Assembly (NCBI GenBank): GCA_003116975.1
Contig: BGKB01000074.1
Coordinates: 1 to 64,000 of the forward strand
From: Aurantiochytrium sp. KH105
Taxonomy: Eukaryota; Sar; Bigyra; Thraustochytrida; Thraustochytriidae
Direction of reading: 5' to 3'
DNA length: 64,000 nucleotides
How positions within the stretch are numbered: the first letter of the stretch is position 1; every line of letters starts with the position of its first letter. The position numbers and the translations under genes are program-made. Of this stretch, positions 36,650-46,941 are shown piece by piece. The notes beneath the pieces were generated by a model that made no database searches, had not been told where the DNA came from, and saw only the letters and a program-made list of their open reading frames with translations.

Positions 36650-37734
36650 GTCAGCACTTCTTCGCGCTATTCGTGGGCTTGAAAGTGCCATTCATCGACG
36701 GAAAGAGAAGTTTGCGAAACATCATTAAAGCTGCTAAACGTATTGATGAGCTCATCGCTCAATCCGCCTACAAGATCCATGTACTACGGGGGATAAACTC
36801 CGTGTTGCCCTCGTTGTACGATGTTGCTCGCGTGGTCACCGAGAGAAGCGACATAAACATCATGGTCGATAGAATGGGGATGGCCGAGAGCACGAGGTTT
36901 TCACGCGCAAGCTTGCGCAAGGTGTTCGTTCGACTGCTCTGGCCGATAGTCGCTCTCTACGTGGCCTCTCATGACGGGCCTCACAAAGAGAAAAAGCAAA
37001 GTAACGAGAGAGCACAGTCGGCGATTGCCCCCAAAATGGGTAGGAAATTGTGCAGACGAACAATGCAGAACTCCTCGGCATACATGAGTTTTCCAGAAAA
37101 GGCAATGATCGTAAGAAGAGCAATCCCAAACAAAGAGTAAATGACGTACCACACGAGATTGAGTAGAGTCACATACCAGTTTGGCATGATGTTTTGAACA
37201 GCCATGGCGCGAACAGCGAGCACTCTGCAGCAGAAAAAGTGCTGCACAACGTACAAAGCAGCTCCGCAAGAACAGACAATGGCGCACCCCTGCCAGTTTC
37301 CTATCGAGACTGAGGAATACCAAGCCCCATGCCCCCGTTGCGAGACTCTCGACGACTTGGCCCAGCATCTCACGTAGCGCTTCTCCCGCTTTGGCTTTCG
37401 CTTTTCGCGTCGCTCGCAATACGATTGCAATGCATACAATGAAAATATTGGTCGATCTTATGCTCAGTGTGAATGCAAGGACACGGAGCGAGCGCACGTT
37501 CGATGGCGCACTAAAGTTCGGAAAGAGTCGCGTGCCTGCCTCGGTTCGACTCGCGACGAGACCCATGGTGCGTGCTTGCGAAATTAATTGATGGATTGCG
37601 GAGCCAATGGTAGGATCAAAGGTGCCTTTTGACTCTTCCGTTGAGGACACCCGCATTGGTCGCGGATTGCATTTTTTGAGGATGGGTACCCTTTCCACCC
37701 GCTTGTTGGTAATGCGCAAGAAACGTAACCTCAT
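36650..37734 (-). pseudogene. Decayed multi-helix membrane protein
   Basis: Reading the minus strand, a coherent polytopic protein appears only if frames are switched. The first frame gives NIFIVCIAIVLRATRK then GAWGLVFLS. A second frame continues GNWQGCAIVCSCGAALYVV, NWYVTLLNLVWYVIYSLFG, LLTIIAFSGKLMYAEEF and LGAIADCALSLLCFFSL up to a stop near 36980. The first frame then resumes FVRPVMRGHVESDYRPEQSN. The second frame returns with LARENLVLSAIPILSTMMFM and stops (TAG) at about 36758-36760. I count about three frameshifts plus one nonsense codon. The helix-rich text resembles a six- or seven-helix receptor or channel-like protein. The family is not recognised. Confidence 0.6.
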
Positions 37735-38161
37735 CGTTCATGACGCACCAAGTAAGCAAAGGTAGGAGATGTGCGCATATACTTTAGTCTGAACAGAGCA
37801 CTTGTTTTCTCCCATGGGCATTGAAACCTAAATTTGAGCCGTTTCTAGCGATGAAGACACCGGTTTTCGACTCTTGCCTTGACTTCCAGCTGTATAGAAC
37901 TGAATGTGACGCTTTGCCAGACTAGCAGAAGATCTCCGCGTCGGACACAGAATCGATGCGACTTGAAATTTGCTCCTACGCCAACGCTCGCACACGTTCA
38001 CTCACCCAGCATACTATACAATTTTTCTGGTCAAAGTGTGACAAGTCAGGGCTGAACGTAGAGTCAAAGCGTGCACAGCAGGCAACAAGGTATATACACA
38101 TTCGTCACAGAGAGAGGCCCAATCACTACCACGCCCGCAGAATAACGCTATTTCTCATTCA
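37735..38161. other. Intergenic region
   Basis: No gene is supported between the membrane-protein remnant and the 3' end of the GT49-Stealth gene. Confidence 0.5.
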
Positions 38162-41086
38162 CTACCTTTCGAATGGAGAAGGCGTGGGAAAGAGTGTGTT
38201 GAGCACGCGAAAGAGCTCGTCTTCGAGGTCTTGCGAAGGCTCAGTGACAAGATCATTGATACAGATCCATAGAGGCTGGCGCTTTTGAATGCGTGTCAAC
38301 GCAGCGTCCAACGCATTGTCCTCGGCCGAAAAGTCGTTGAGCCGAATATAGACCGAACTGCCTTTTTGTGCTCGTGTGGCATAAGCATGAGCATAGTAAT
38401 TAGCATATACAAACGGCACCCAAAGAGAAAAAGGCGTTCTCCATCGTTCGCGTGCTGTTCGGTCGAATTCAGCTTGCATGAGGGTCTCGACTTCCCTGAC
38501 GACGTTCTTGACAAAGAAAAAGCCTTGATGGCCCACCGTGAACATGTGTTCCCAGCGTAGCGCTAGATCGCGGTGCATCATCTTGCCAACGTTTGCAATC
38601 TTTTGCTGCCAGGGATCCCGCCCCACACGTGGAGCGCGTTCGACGCCAAAATCTACCCTTGGCACCGGTTCGTCTAAAGGCCAAAGATCTTCGAATGAGA
38701 GCGAACGCCCGAGCAGAAAATCGTCGTTAAGGTACATGTAACACGCAGCAAGACCTGGGATGCGATGAAGTTGCGACTCGATAGCACACGAATTGAAGGT
38801 GGGCAAAGCATCGGCGGCAAGTGGATGACCGGGTGCAGCTCCATCATGTTGCGCAAATAGCGTCTCATGTGAGATAAAGTGAATGTTTGTATCATCAGCA
38901 GCAGCAGCCTCGAGGTTCATCCAAGCTGGCCTTTGTTTGCCTGCAACGACAATATAGATGCGGCGGACCCAGGACGCGTGCGCGCGAATGCTACGAAGAG
39001 AAAAAAGTAGTGTGCTCGCGCGTCCATAGTCTCGAAAGCGGTGCGCGAGGTCTTTCACCGAGACACTTCGCCCTTCACCCACATCCATTGAGCCTTGAAA
39101 CGCTTCTTGAGGAATGACCTGGAGACGCGCTGCCACATGATCTGGATCGGAGCCATTCACCCACGTATATACCACGTCAACCACGGGATTCCCAAGGTCA
39201 TCACGGCACGAAATGCCGTCTGGAAGTTGTCGCTTTCGAACTTTGGAGTCAAGACCATCCAAAAAGACTTTCCAATACAGGTCCCCATGCGATGCTGACT
39301 TTGGCACTTTGGTCGTAGGGCCGCGTGAACGACGTGAAGAACTGTCGTTATCCTTGGAGCCAACGCGGAGCTGGGCATGAGGTAAATCAAGCTTGCTCGG
39401 AGGTTGCTGCTGCGGTGTCAAGACTTCCTGAGCGTTGGGCCGTTCGTCTGAGCTCGGACCTGCTGCGCGCTTCTTTGATTGACAAACACGGTGACATCCT
39501 ACCCCGCGACGATCGCAACGAGCCCAGTCTTCTTCGTGGCAATCGAGATTCGCTTCCCGTGCAATCCGATCTCGAAACGCATGCCAAACAGCTTTGTTGT
39601 CTTGTAGGGTCCGAGAGCTGGTCGTCCAGCTTGCATCGTCATGTGGCAAGTCAAGCACAAAGGTGCGACCCATTACAGCGTATGTGAAACCTCGGGCAAA
39701 GAGCTCAAAATGATGCGCCTGCTTATTGAAGCCTCGTCCCTTGAACTCTTGCGGAAACTTTGGCCATTCTGTTGTGGACGGATTTGTTAGCCGGATAAAG
39801 TACGGCTCAAACATGACCTCGTAAGCAAGCTTGTACGCATCGCGTCGCAATAGCCACTCGGCATGATTGAATGGACCGCTATATGACCGGTGCCCGGGGT
39901 GCATCGGACGAACGGCACCGGCATTGACCATGGCTCGCAACTCTGTATAGTCACGCGGAAGATGACGAGACGTGAGCGCTCCTGCACTTGCCTTTACAGC
40001 CAACTCAAAGGCAGCGACACACAGAACCGTTGATTCAGTTGCGACTGCTTCTCGTGCGTCTGGGCCGTACAGCGTTTCCAGGCCGCGCTTGACATCTTGG
40101 CTCACCTCGATCGCCTGGCTTCCGGTTCGAGCATCGACATCGACTACGAAACTGAAATCTGTACCAACGGTCCCTTTCACTTGAGATGCAGCCACACCCT
40201 CTTGGGCTAGATTGCGCATGACATTGATGGGATACGGATCGGCCGGGGCGAGGACCAGATGAAGACTTAGAAAACGCTCAGCGAGGCGATCGCGCTGCGT
40301 CGAGCGCATGCGTTCAAACCAAATGGCGACTGCATCCATGTCCTGTTGCGAGCAGACTTGTACAGCTGCAGAAATGGGGCCTTGCCAGGCTTCGATCATG
40401 TTTTCAAGTCTTGCAAGTCGATTCACCCCAAGTTGCGTCACTACGCTTATGGACCATGGAGCCGTATTGCGTCGATGGGAGTCTACATCAGAGGCCGTTT
40501 TCCAATGCATGGCGGCGCCATGAAAACTAGTGTCGCCAGGTACAAACCATTGCCCAGAGCCAGACAGGTCAGCATTACATGCAGACTCCATGTCCTCGCT
40601 TGATGTCGGCGCATGGTGCTTGTCAATTTCTTGCTCAATTTCTTTTGCAACGCTTGCGAGAGAAGCATCCTTTGGCTTGTCATCTGCAGGTCTCGATTTA
40701 TGAGAGTCTGTCAGATGATGAGGAAAAATGATGGCATTGTTCCACTCCTCGTCCTCTTGAGTGCTGACTGTGGCGCCAGGTCCTTGACGCTCTTCCAGGT
40801 TGAGCGAGCATACCTGGCGTGCTGCTGTAGGCGTCACGTCGACGCCGTAGTACAGCGTGAGCCCGGCCGCGAGCGAGAAGACGACCCAGAAGACTACAAG
40901 TTCTCCGCACGACTGCCGTCGCGGCATGTCGCCCGAGTTCTGCCTCAGCTCGCGCCGTCTCGGCCTCGGGTGAGTCTTTGCAGCGCTGTCGCCGCCACCG
41001 GCAAGCGCGGTGGCACCAGCGCCGTTGCCCATCTTGGCCGCCTCGCCGCCTCGCCACCTTGCCTCGCGGCCTGCGTCTTCGCGCAT
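38162..41086 (-). CDS. Bifunctional GT49-Stealth glycan transferase
   Basis: This 974-aa type II membrane protein has a short cytosolic tail and a helix at about 62-82 (LVVFWVVFSLAAGLTLYY). Residues about 210-490 match the GT49 (LARGE/B4GAT1-type) glycosyltransferase: SISVVTQLGVNRLARLENM, AWQGPISAAVQV, PYPINVMRNLA, a DVD at 316-318, GPFNHAEWLLRRDAYKLAYE, VMFEPYFIRLTN, FKGRGFNKQAHHFEL and LDLPHDDAS. Residues about 636-970 match Stealth: CR1 VDVVYTWVNGSD, CR2 RFRDYGRASTLLFSLRSIR with WVRRIYIVVAGKQRP and YMYLNDDFLLG, CR3 near RWRTPFSLWVPFVY, and CR4 CINDLVTEP with FPTPSPFE. Stealth enzymes (GNPTAB, bacterial capsule enzymes) transfer sugar-1-phosphate from a UDP-sugar. A Ser/Arg-rich linker joins the halves. 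A second ATG at 41032 is possible. Confidence 0.82.
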   Translation of the reverse strand: MREDAGREARWRGGEAAKMGNGAGATALAGGGDSAAKTHPRPRRRELRQNSGDMPRRQSCGELVVFWVVFSLAAGLTLYYGVDVTPTAARQVCSLNLEERQGPGATVSTQEDEEWNNAIIFPHHLTDSHKSRPADDKPKDASLASVAKEIEQEIDKHHAPTSSEDMESACNADLSGSGQWFVPGDTSFHGAAMHWKTASDVDSHRRNTAPWSISVVTQLGVNRLARLENMIEAWQGPISAAVQVCSQQDMDAVAIWFERMRSTQRDRLAERFLSLHLVLAPADPYPINVMRNLAQEGVAASQVKGTVGTDFSFVVDVDARTGSQAIEVSQDVKRGLETLYGPDAREAVATESTVLCVAAFELAVKASAGALTSRHLPRDYTELRAMVNAGAVRPMHPGHRSYSGPFNHAEWLLRRDAYKLAYEVMFEPYFIRLTNPSTTEWPKFPQEFKGRGFNKQAHHFELFARGFTYAVMGRTFVLDLPHDDASWTTSSRTLQDNKAVWHAFRDRIAREANLDCHEEDWARCDRRGVGCHRVCQSKKRAAGPSSDERPNAQEVLTPQQQPPSKLDLPHAQLRVGSKDNDSSSRRSRGPTTKVPKSASHGDLYWKVFLDGLDSKVRKRQLPDGISCRDDLGNPVVDVVYTWVNGSDPDHVAARLQVIPQEAFQGSMDVGEGRSVSVKDLAHRFRDYGRASTLLFSLRSIRAHASWVRRIYIVVAGKQRPAWMNLEAAAADDTNIHFISHETLFAQHDGAAPGHPLAADALPTFNSCAIESQLHRIPGLAACYMYLNDDFLLGRSLSFEDLWPLDEPVPRVDFGVERAPRVGRDPWQQKIANVGKMMHRDLALRWEHMFTVGHQGFFFVKNVVREVETLMQAEFDRTARERWRTPFSLWVPFVYANYYAHAYATRAQKGSSVYIRLNDFSAEDNALDAALTRIQKRQPLWICINDLVTEPSQDLEDELFRVLNTLFPTPSPFER

Positions 41087-43688
41087 CGGCCACGATTGTC
41101 TTTGCGAGTTTGGATCTCAATGCGGAAAAAGCAGGCTTGATTCGAGGAAAGAAAAGAATCGTCAAGCTTGATTCGGCCGATGAAGAGTAAGGTGAGAGGC
41201 TTCGAGCTCAAAAAAGGCTCTCCTTCTTTATAACCGAATGAGGACTGCGACTGGTGATGGACAAGACAGCGACCGCTTATCATACGACTCGACATTGACT
41301 AACTGAAAGCGAAGAATCGTCGCGACAATTCCTTCTTCTCGTGCAAAGTGCTCATCCTGTCTACATCGTTTTGTATTCGCAGTTCGTTTACGACTCATGC
41401 GCGCGCGCTGTCATGGAAGTCAGGCAGCTTACAATGAAACAAACAATCGGAAAAAAGCGATAAAGAATGAAATCCAGGCCGCTAGTAAACACCGCATGCT
41501 CAACTTTTGCGTTGCGCCCAAGCGTCGACGGAGAACCTCCTGGATGCATACACCAAAGTGCACTTGCTTTCAAGTCTCACAAACATTTGATTTACGAGCA
41601 GTAGGCCTAGGTTTTTGCTAACCATACCGAGGTAGACGAGACCGCGCCACATCTTCATGGTGCTGACATGCGAGGCTCGCTTCTACTCAGATTCGACCAA
41701 GAAAAGCTGCTCGACGTACGCAGCAAAACGTCCATGGTTCAGCTCAACGCTACCCTGGGCAAGGCTTACTGTTAGCGCGCGTCTCTCTTGTGGGTCCGTG
41801 CTTGACTGTCAGTCCCTTGAGGAAAAGAACACGGTTGTTTTTATTGAGGGGACGGGGCGCACCACAGGATTGCCACGTTCTGAGCGATCCCGTGATTCTG
41901 GCGAGCTGAATGCGAAAGAAAAGGGGCTTTTCACGTAGTACAGCCAGATGAAGCTCGACAAAACGCGTGTCCGAACGGAGTACGCATCTTTTCCTGGACA
42001 GAGGTCCGAGAATAGTCCTCTCGTTGGCGAGACTAGCCTCTTCGTGAGCATCTCTGTCAATGCAGCTGCAGTTGACCTCTTCGCAGCACACGCAATCTAG
42101 GCCGTGTCAGAAACACTGGACACGAGGCAACCAAATCGCCTGGTATTCACAAGGGCGGGCGAGTCCCGATCCTGCAGCTACAAGGCTGATACGATCGGCT
42201 GCGGCTGAGACTCACGGACACGGCATCTCTGCCTTGCTGGCTTGCCATGGTTGGTGTAAGCGGTGGGCGCCATTGCTTGGTTTCCATCATATATCATACC
42301 TTGTCTCAACATGGACAAGACGCGTTCTACCTCGAGACTGGCCGTCAAGTAACCCGCACGTAATATTGCATAGTTTAAACTTCGTGCGTCGAGAAGGCCG
42401 ACTCTCGGTCCCCGTGCTCGGGACACCGCTCGCGGACGTCCCTGCCTCCGAACCTTTTTCCCCAATCGCTCTTCTTCTTTTATACAGGGCCGTGGCTGCA
42501 CGCGCGACGCGGCGCCATCGTGGCCACCATCACGAGCGGCGCCAATGCGGCCATCGCTCTCTTTCCTTGCCTTGCCTTTCCTTGCCTTGCCTTTCGTCCG
42601 TCCGCACGTGCGCGAGACTGCCACAGTTCCGTGGGGTGCTGTTGTCCCGCCCCACATCCCACTCGCGCATCCTCGGTATCAGCCTTATATGTTCAAGTCT
42701 ACCCACAGCGAATCTCATTGGTCGGTAGGTGGAAAGAAAAGTGAAGCTAAAACGCAAAAGGGTCGCCGGACTCGTTTGTGTCAAGACTTGCTCGCCGCAA
42801 CTTCCCCAGCCAGAGCGAGACGAGCCCCTCAAACTCAATCCTTTGCGTGCGTTTCTCCTCGCGTCTCCTCGCCCGCTTCTGCATTCGTTGCGACACCATC
42901 GCTTGCGCCCGTCCGGCGACGCGCGGCGGCGGCCATTGCGGTCGGTCGGGCTGCCCATGTCCTGTGTCCTTTGCGCGTGGCGTTTCGGCCGTCGCCTCGC
43001 GCGCGGCGACATGCCTCTCCTACGTGCCGAAATCCCGACTTGACGGGCGCGCGCGCACGTGCTGAGGAAAGGAGAACGAGTCCTCGTCTCAAAGTCAGGC
43101 GGCACGTTGTATTTGCCGCCGCATGTGAAAACCGTGTCTGGATCGAGCCTTGGACAGAAGATCGCTGCCGGGTCGCCAGAGCGTGGCGTTGAGCAGCGGA
43201 GCAGAGCAACCTGCGCAGAAAATAAGGCTGGCTTGACGACCTTTCCAAGCGTCCCTGTAGACTCATGCCGGGCCGCTGGACGATCTTTGCCAGCTCTCTG
43301 AACGGAGACCCGGCTAGTGGTTCTTGTGCTGAGGCGAACGAGTCGCGCCACTTTGCTCGATCGCGTCGCGTCGCGCGTCGCCTCCCGTGCTTTCTAATAG
43401 CATTCGTAAGGTAAATGGGTGGGTTGCGAGATGGGTAACCAGCCACCCCCTCAACTCTTGTCCGCGATGCGCACTCGCCCGATGTTGCTCTCTCGGCACG
43501 TGAGTGATCTTGGTATTCTCACGAGAGCCAGGCGAAGTTAAAAAGCGGGGAGAGTGCAAAAAATAATGTAATCAGCACTCGACGCAAACTGCCAGATGTG
43601 CGACCCGGAGGGCAAAACGCTAACGCCAAACTCGCAATCGATCGCAAAGCAAACGAGAAGATCAAGGACAAGAAAACTCGCTGCCACC
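41087..43688. other. 2.6 kb intergenic region
   Basis: This is the divergent region between the GT49-Stealth gene (-) and the vWA/PAN gene (+). Open frames exist on both strands but none shows a domain, signal peptide or repeat architecture. It includes a small CCTTGCCTTT-type doublet near 42564-42595 and a GC-rich, Arg-coding stretch at about 42780-43060. No gene can be supported. Confidence 0.5.
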
Positions 43689-46664
43689 ATGCCTGCAAAG
43701 GCGTGGCTCGTCTTGGTGACGGTACTCGTCGCCATCCTCAGTGTCACTGTCAGCGGCACCTCCGAGGCCTATGGCGCCGGAGCTCCCGAAGAATGCGCCC
43801 CCTATGATGTTGTCCTCATGCTCGATGCTTCGGCATCCATCGAGAACTTTAACAAGATCAAACGTTATGCCAAGGCCATCGGTGGCCAGTTTAACATTGG
43901 TACAGCCGCCGACGAGGACCGCGTCACTGCCTTTAGCTTTGGGTCCAGCATCTTTAAAAAGAAGCGTCTAATTCAGGTCAAGACTTCCACCCAGCTCGAA
44001 AAACTCATCGATTCCATGTCCGTCGAAGAGAGCGAAACCAACATCCCGTACGCTCTCAACTATGCTACGGAAAGCACCCTCACCAAGGACGACAGAGGGG
44101 TCACGGAAATCATTGTCCTCCTCTCGGACGGTATGGCTGATGTGACCACCTTCAACGGTGCTCGTGTCAAGAAAATCTGCTCAAATATTCCCGCCAAGAA
44201 AGACCTGTCGGATGCCGCCATCCAAGAGTGCTTTCTCGAACAAGCGATCAATGCAGTTGACAACGATGGCATCCTCATCGTCTACGTTCCTATTGGCGAT
44301 GATCTCTATATCCCAGAGGCTGGAACCGACCCTCTCGCTGACTATCTTAATATTCCCGCTGATGTGTCGAGCCCGAGCGCCGCTGCTGAAGCCGTCGCAG
44401 ATCTCGTCTGCAGCACGTCCACCTCTGAAGGATGCTCCGAAGGTGTTGACATCATCTTTGTTGTCGACGCGTCGTACACCATCAGCAACATTGAACTAGA
44501 GCAAGCACACGCATTCGTGCTGGCTTTCTCCTCTCAATTCACCATCGACGCTGAGGACGGCGCGCGTTTTGGGCTCATCGAGTATTCCACGGGCATCACC
44601 GACGAGTTCAGCATTCTCCTTAACAACGGCAACCTACGTTTCCCGACGCAGGCAGACTTTGAGAGCGCTGTGACCAGCATGACGCGCCCCAACGAGGACA
44701 AGGAAAACACCAACACGCCGCTCGCGCTCAAGACTGCGCTCGCCATGATTGAAGACACCAAGATTGCTGATGCCAACGCTGGACGCGAGGATCGCACCAC
44801 CTTTGTTATCCACGTCGGCGACGATGTTCCGTATCTCGAGTGGAAAATTGCCAAATTGCCCGAAGACTGCAAATGGTACAACAAGAAGAACAAGTATCCC
44901 GAAAAGGCTGCCAAAGAGTGCACTCAAATGTTTGTACAAACAATCCAGGACACCTCGGCAACGTACGTGGCGGTTCGTGTTGGCGACAAGCAAGGAAGCG
45001 CAAACCTGTACAACGGAATAGAGCCCGAGGTCACAATCTATCAAGTGGACGAGTATGCCAGCCTTGTTGACATCGTGAGCGAAATCGTCGAGGACCAGTG
45101 CCCGACCAATCCAGAAGAGGTAACGCCTTCGCCGACACTCGATGGAAGCTGCTACGAACCTGGCATCCAGTTCCGCAGCAAGAACAAGGACATCATAGAG
45201 AACTTCAAAGACGATTCGTCCATCAGTTCTCCGGAGGACTGCCACGCAAAATGCCTCACATACGAAGATTGCAACTATTGGACCTACCGTGACACATACG
45301 AGGGATCATCTGAGGCGTGGGCCGTCAATATCTGTACTTTGATGAAAGCACTCAAAGAGCGAGACGATGACGAAGGCGATCGATGGACCTCGGGCCCACG
45401 CATTTGCACGGGTGCACCCACTCCATCACCTGCAACGCAGGAGGAGATTACGCCCTCACCGACATCAGATGCACCCACACCTTTTCCCACACCCGCTCCC
45501 ACACCGGCACCAACTCCTGCTCCCACGCCTGCGCCAACTCCTGCGCCTACGCCAGCGCCCACGCCAGCGCCCACGCCAGCGCCAACACCTGCACCAACTC
45601 CAGTGCCGACTCCTGCACCAACTCCTGCTCCCACGCCTGCGCCAACTCCTGCCCCTACGCCAGCGCCAACTCCTGCGCCAACTCCTGCGCCAACTCCTGC
45701 TCCTACGCCAGCGCCCACGCCTGCTCCGACTCCTGCTCCCACGCCTGCGCCAACTCCTGCGCCAACTCCAGCGCCAACTCCAGCTCCCACGCCAGAACCA
45801 ACTCCTGCGCCAACTCCTACACCTACGCTCGCACCCGTGGATGGCTGCCCGAACCGGGAGCTGGACATCATCTGGATCGTGGATAACAGTGGTTCCATTA
45901 CACAGAACGGGGCAAACGGTGTTAACGAGCTCAACACTTTGCTTCCTCGCATGCTCGAGGCGTACACACTCGGCACCTCGGACACCATGTTTGCTGGTCT
46001 CCGCTTCAGCACCACCATCCTGGGTCTTCAGGGCACGATCTCGAGCGCAGCCCCCTTCGGAACGGGCTCGACGTCTTCGGCTGGAAGTCCATTCTTCTTC
46101 GATGATGACGCCGCGATCAACACCGGCAATGCATGGGAAGCCTTTGCTACATCCAATGTTGCCAACGGGTTCACGAATACACCGCAAGCTCTTCAGGGTG
46201 CGAATGAAATTCTCAGCCTCACGCCCAGCGAAGGTGGTCCGCGTGGCGACGTCGCCAAGGTCGTTGTTCTCCTCACTGATGGAAACCCGAACCGCTACTT
46301 TGGCACGGCCTGCGACGACATCCCAGAGATTACGAACCCGGGATCCAATGAGAATGTGAGGGACGACAACGACGTTGCATGCACAGAGTTTCAGGCTGCT
46401 CAAATCATCAACGATCGCGAAGCATATCTTGTCGTGGTTCGCATCGGAAATGACCTTGACGCAAACTTTATGCAGCATTGTCTCGAGTTGAACGAGCCCG
46501 AAGAGGGCCAGCCCCAGTCAATCCAGGAGATCTCTTCAACTTTCGAGGATCTTCAGATCACCATCGACGCCATCATCGAAGCTACATGCATCGATCCGGC
46601 CTTTAAGACGCCAGTCAATGTCATCTATCCCTCGTCCGCCTCGGCGTGTGCTGCAAGCCTTTAA
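43689..46664 (+). CDS. Secreted protein with three vWA domains, a PAN-like domain and a PTPAP stalk
   Basis: This 991-aa protein has a signal peptide ([23 protein letters not shown]). vWA1 at about 38-240 has MIDAS DASAS (46-50). vWA2 at about 252-465 reads VVDASYTIS and so has Thr in place of the third MIDAS Ser. A Cys-containing PAN/apple-like module lies at about 487-575 ([20 protein letters not shown]). A stalk of tandem Pro-Thr-Pro-Ala units spans about 593-730, and vWA3 has DNSGS near its start ([12 protein letters not shown]). It ends in [13 protein letters not shown] with no membrane helix or obvious anchor. vWA and PAN modules bind other proteins or glycans, so an adhesive or matrix role is likely. 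The ATG at 43689 has a GCCACC context and immediately precedes the signal peptide; an in-frame ATG 31 codons upstream is less likely. Confidence 0.85.
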   Translation: MPAKAWLVLVTVLVAILSVTVSGTSEAYGAGAPEECAPYDVVLMLDASASIENFNKIKRYAKAIGGQFNIGTAADEDRVTAFSFGSSIFKKKRLIQVKTSTQLEKLIDSMSVEESETNIPYALNYATESTLTKDDRGVTEIIVLLSDGMADVTTFNGARVKKICSNIPAKKDLSDAAIQECFLEQAINAVDNDGILIVYVPIGDDLYIPEAGTDPLADYLNIPADVSSPSAAAEAVADLVCSTSTSEGCSEGVDIIFVVDASYTISNIELEQAHAFVLAFSSQFTIDAEDGARFGLIEYSTGITDEFSILLNNGNLRFPTQADFESAVTSMTRPNEDKENTNTPLALKTALAMIEDTKIADANAGREDRTTFVIHVGDDVPYLEWKIAKLPEDCKWYNKKNKYPEKAAKECTQMFVQTIQDTSATYVAVRVGDKQGSANLYNGIEPEVTIYQVDEYASLVDIVSEIVEDQCPTNPEEVTPSPTLDGSCYEPGIQFRSKNKDIIENFKDDSSISSPEDCHAKCLTYEDCNYWTYRDTYEGSSEAWAVNICTLMKALKERDDDEGDRWTSGPRICTGAPTPSPATQEEITPSPTSDAPTPFPTPAPTPAPTPAPTPAPTPAPTPAPTPAPTPAPTPAPTPVPTPAPTPAPTPAPTPAPTPAPTPAPTPAPTPAPTPAPTPAPTPAPTPAPTPAPTPAPTPAPTPEPTPAPTPTPTLAPVDGCPNRELDIIWIVDNSGSITQNGANGVNELNTLLPRMLEAYTLGTSDTMFAGLRFSTTILGLQGTISSAAPFGTGSTSSAGSPFFFDDDAAINTGNAWEAFATSNVANGFTNTPQALQGANEILSLTPSEGGPRGDVAKVVVLLTDGNPNRYFGTACDDIPEITNPGSNENVRDDNDVACTEFQAAQIINDREAYLVVVRIGNDLDANFMQHCLELNEPEEGQPQSIQEISSTFEDLQITIDAIIEATCIDPAFKTPVNVIYPSSASACAASL
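45470..45836 (+). repeat. Tandem repeat encoding (PTPA)n stalk
   Basis: Imperfect 12-bp units (CCAACTCCTGCG, CCCACGCCTGCT and similar) encode the Pro-Thr-Pro-Ala stalk between the PAN-like module and the third vWA domain. Such runs make extended, often O-glycosylated spacers and are prone to length change. Confidence 0.95.
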
Positions 46665-46941
46665 CGATATCAACGCACAACTGCATTCAATCTCATCGAT
46701 TTTAAATTCTAATAAGCAAGAATTGTTCACTTTAACGCCAAATCGAGAGCGATCATGGCCTTTGCTGCATTTCTGCCTTGAAATCTAGTCAGCAACAGGC
46801 ACTTCTAAGCATCGCGCAAGCAAGAGTCTCTCGCGCAAGATCAGCTCGCGCAATCCTCATTGTAAGCAAGCGCATCATTCGTATCTTTATCGTTGTGCTT
46901 CAAATTCTGAAATGACTCTAAAATTTACGATAAAGTTTCCC

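Noticed and set aside
37540-37556. GGTTCGACTCG, resembling a tRNA B-box
   Set aside because: No A-box or cloverleaf could be formed around it. It lies within the decayed membrane-protein gene.
45284-46018. Minus-strand frame of GAGVGAGV repeats
   Set aside because: It is antisense to the PTPAP stalk of the vWA gene and purely repeat-derived.
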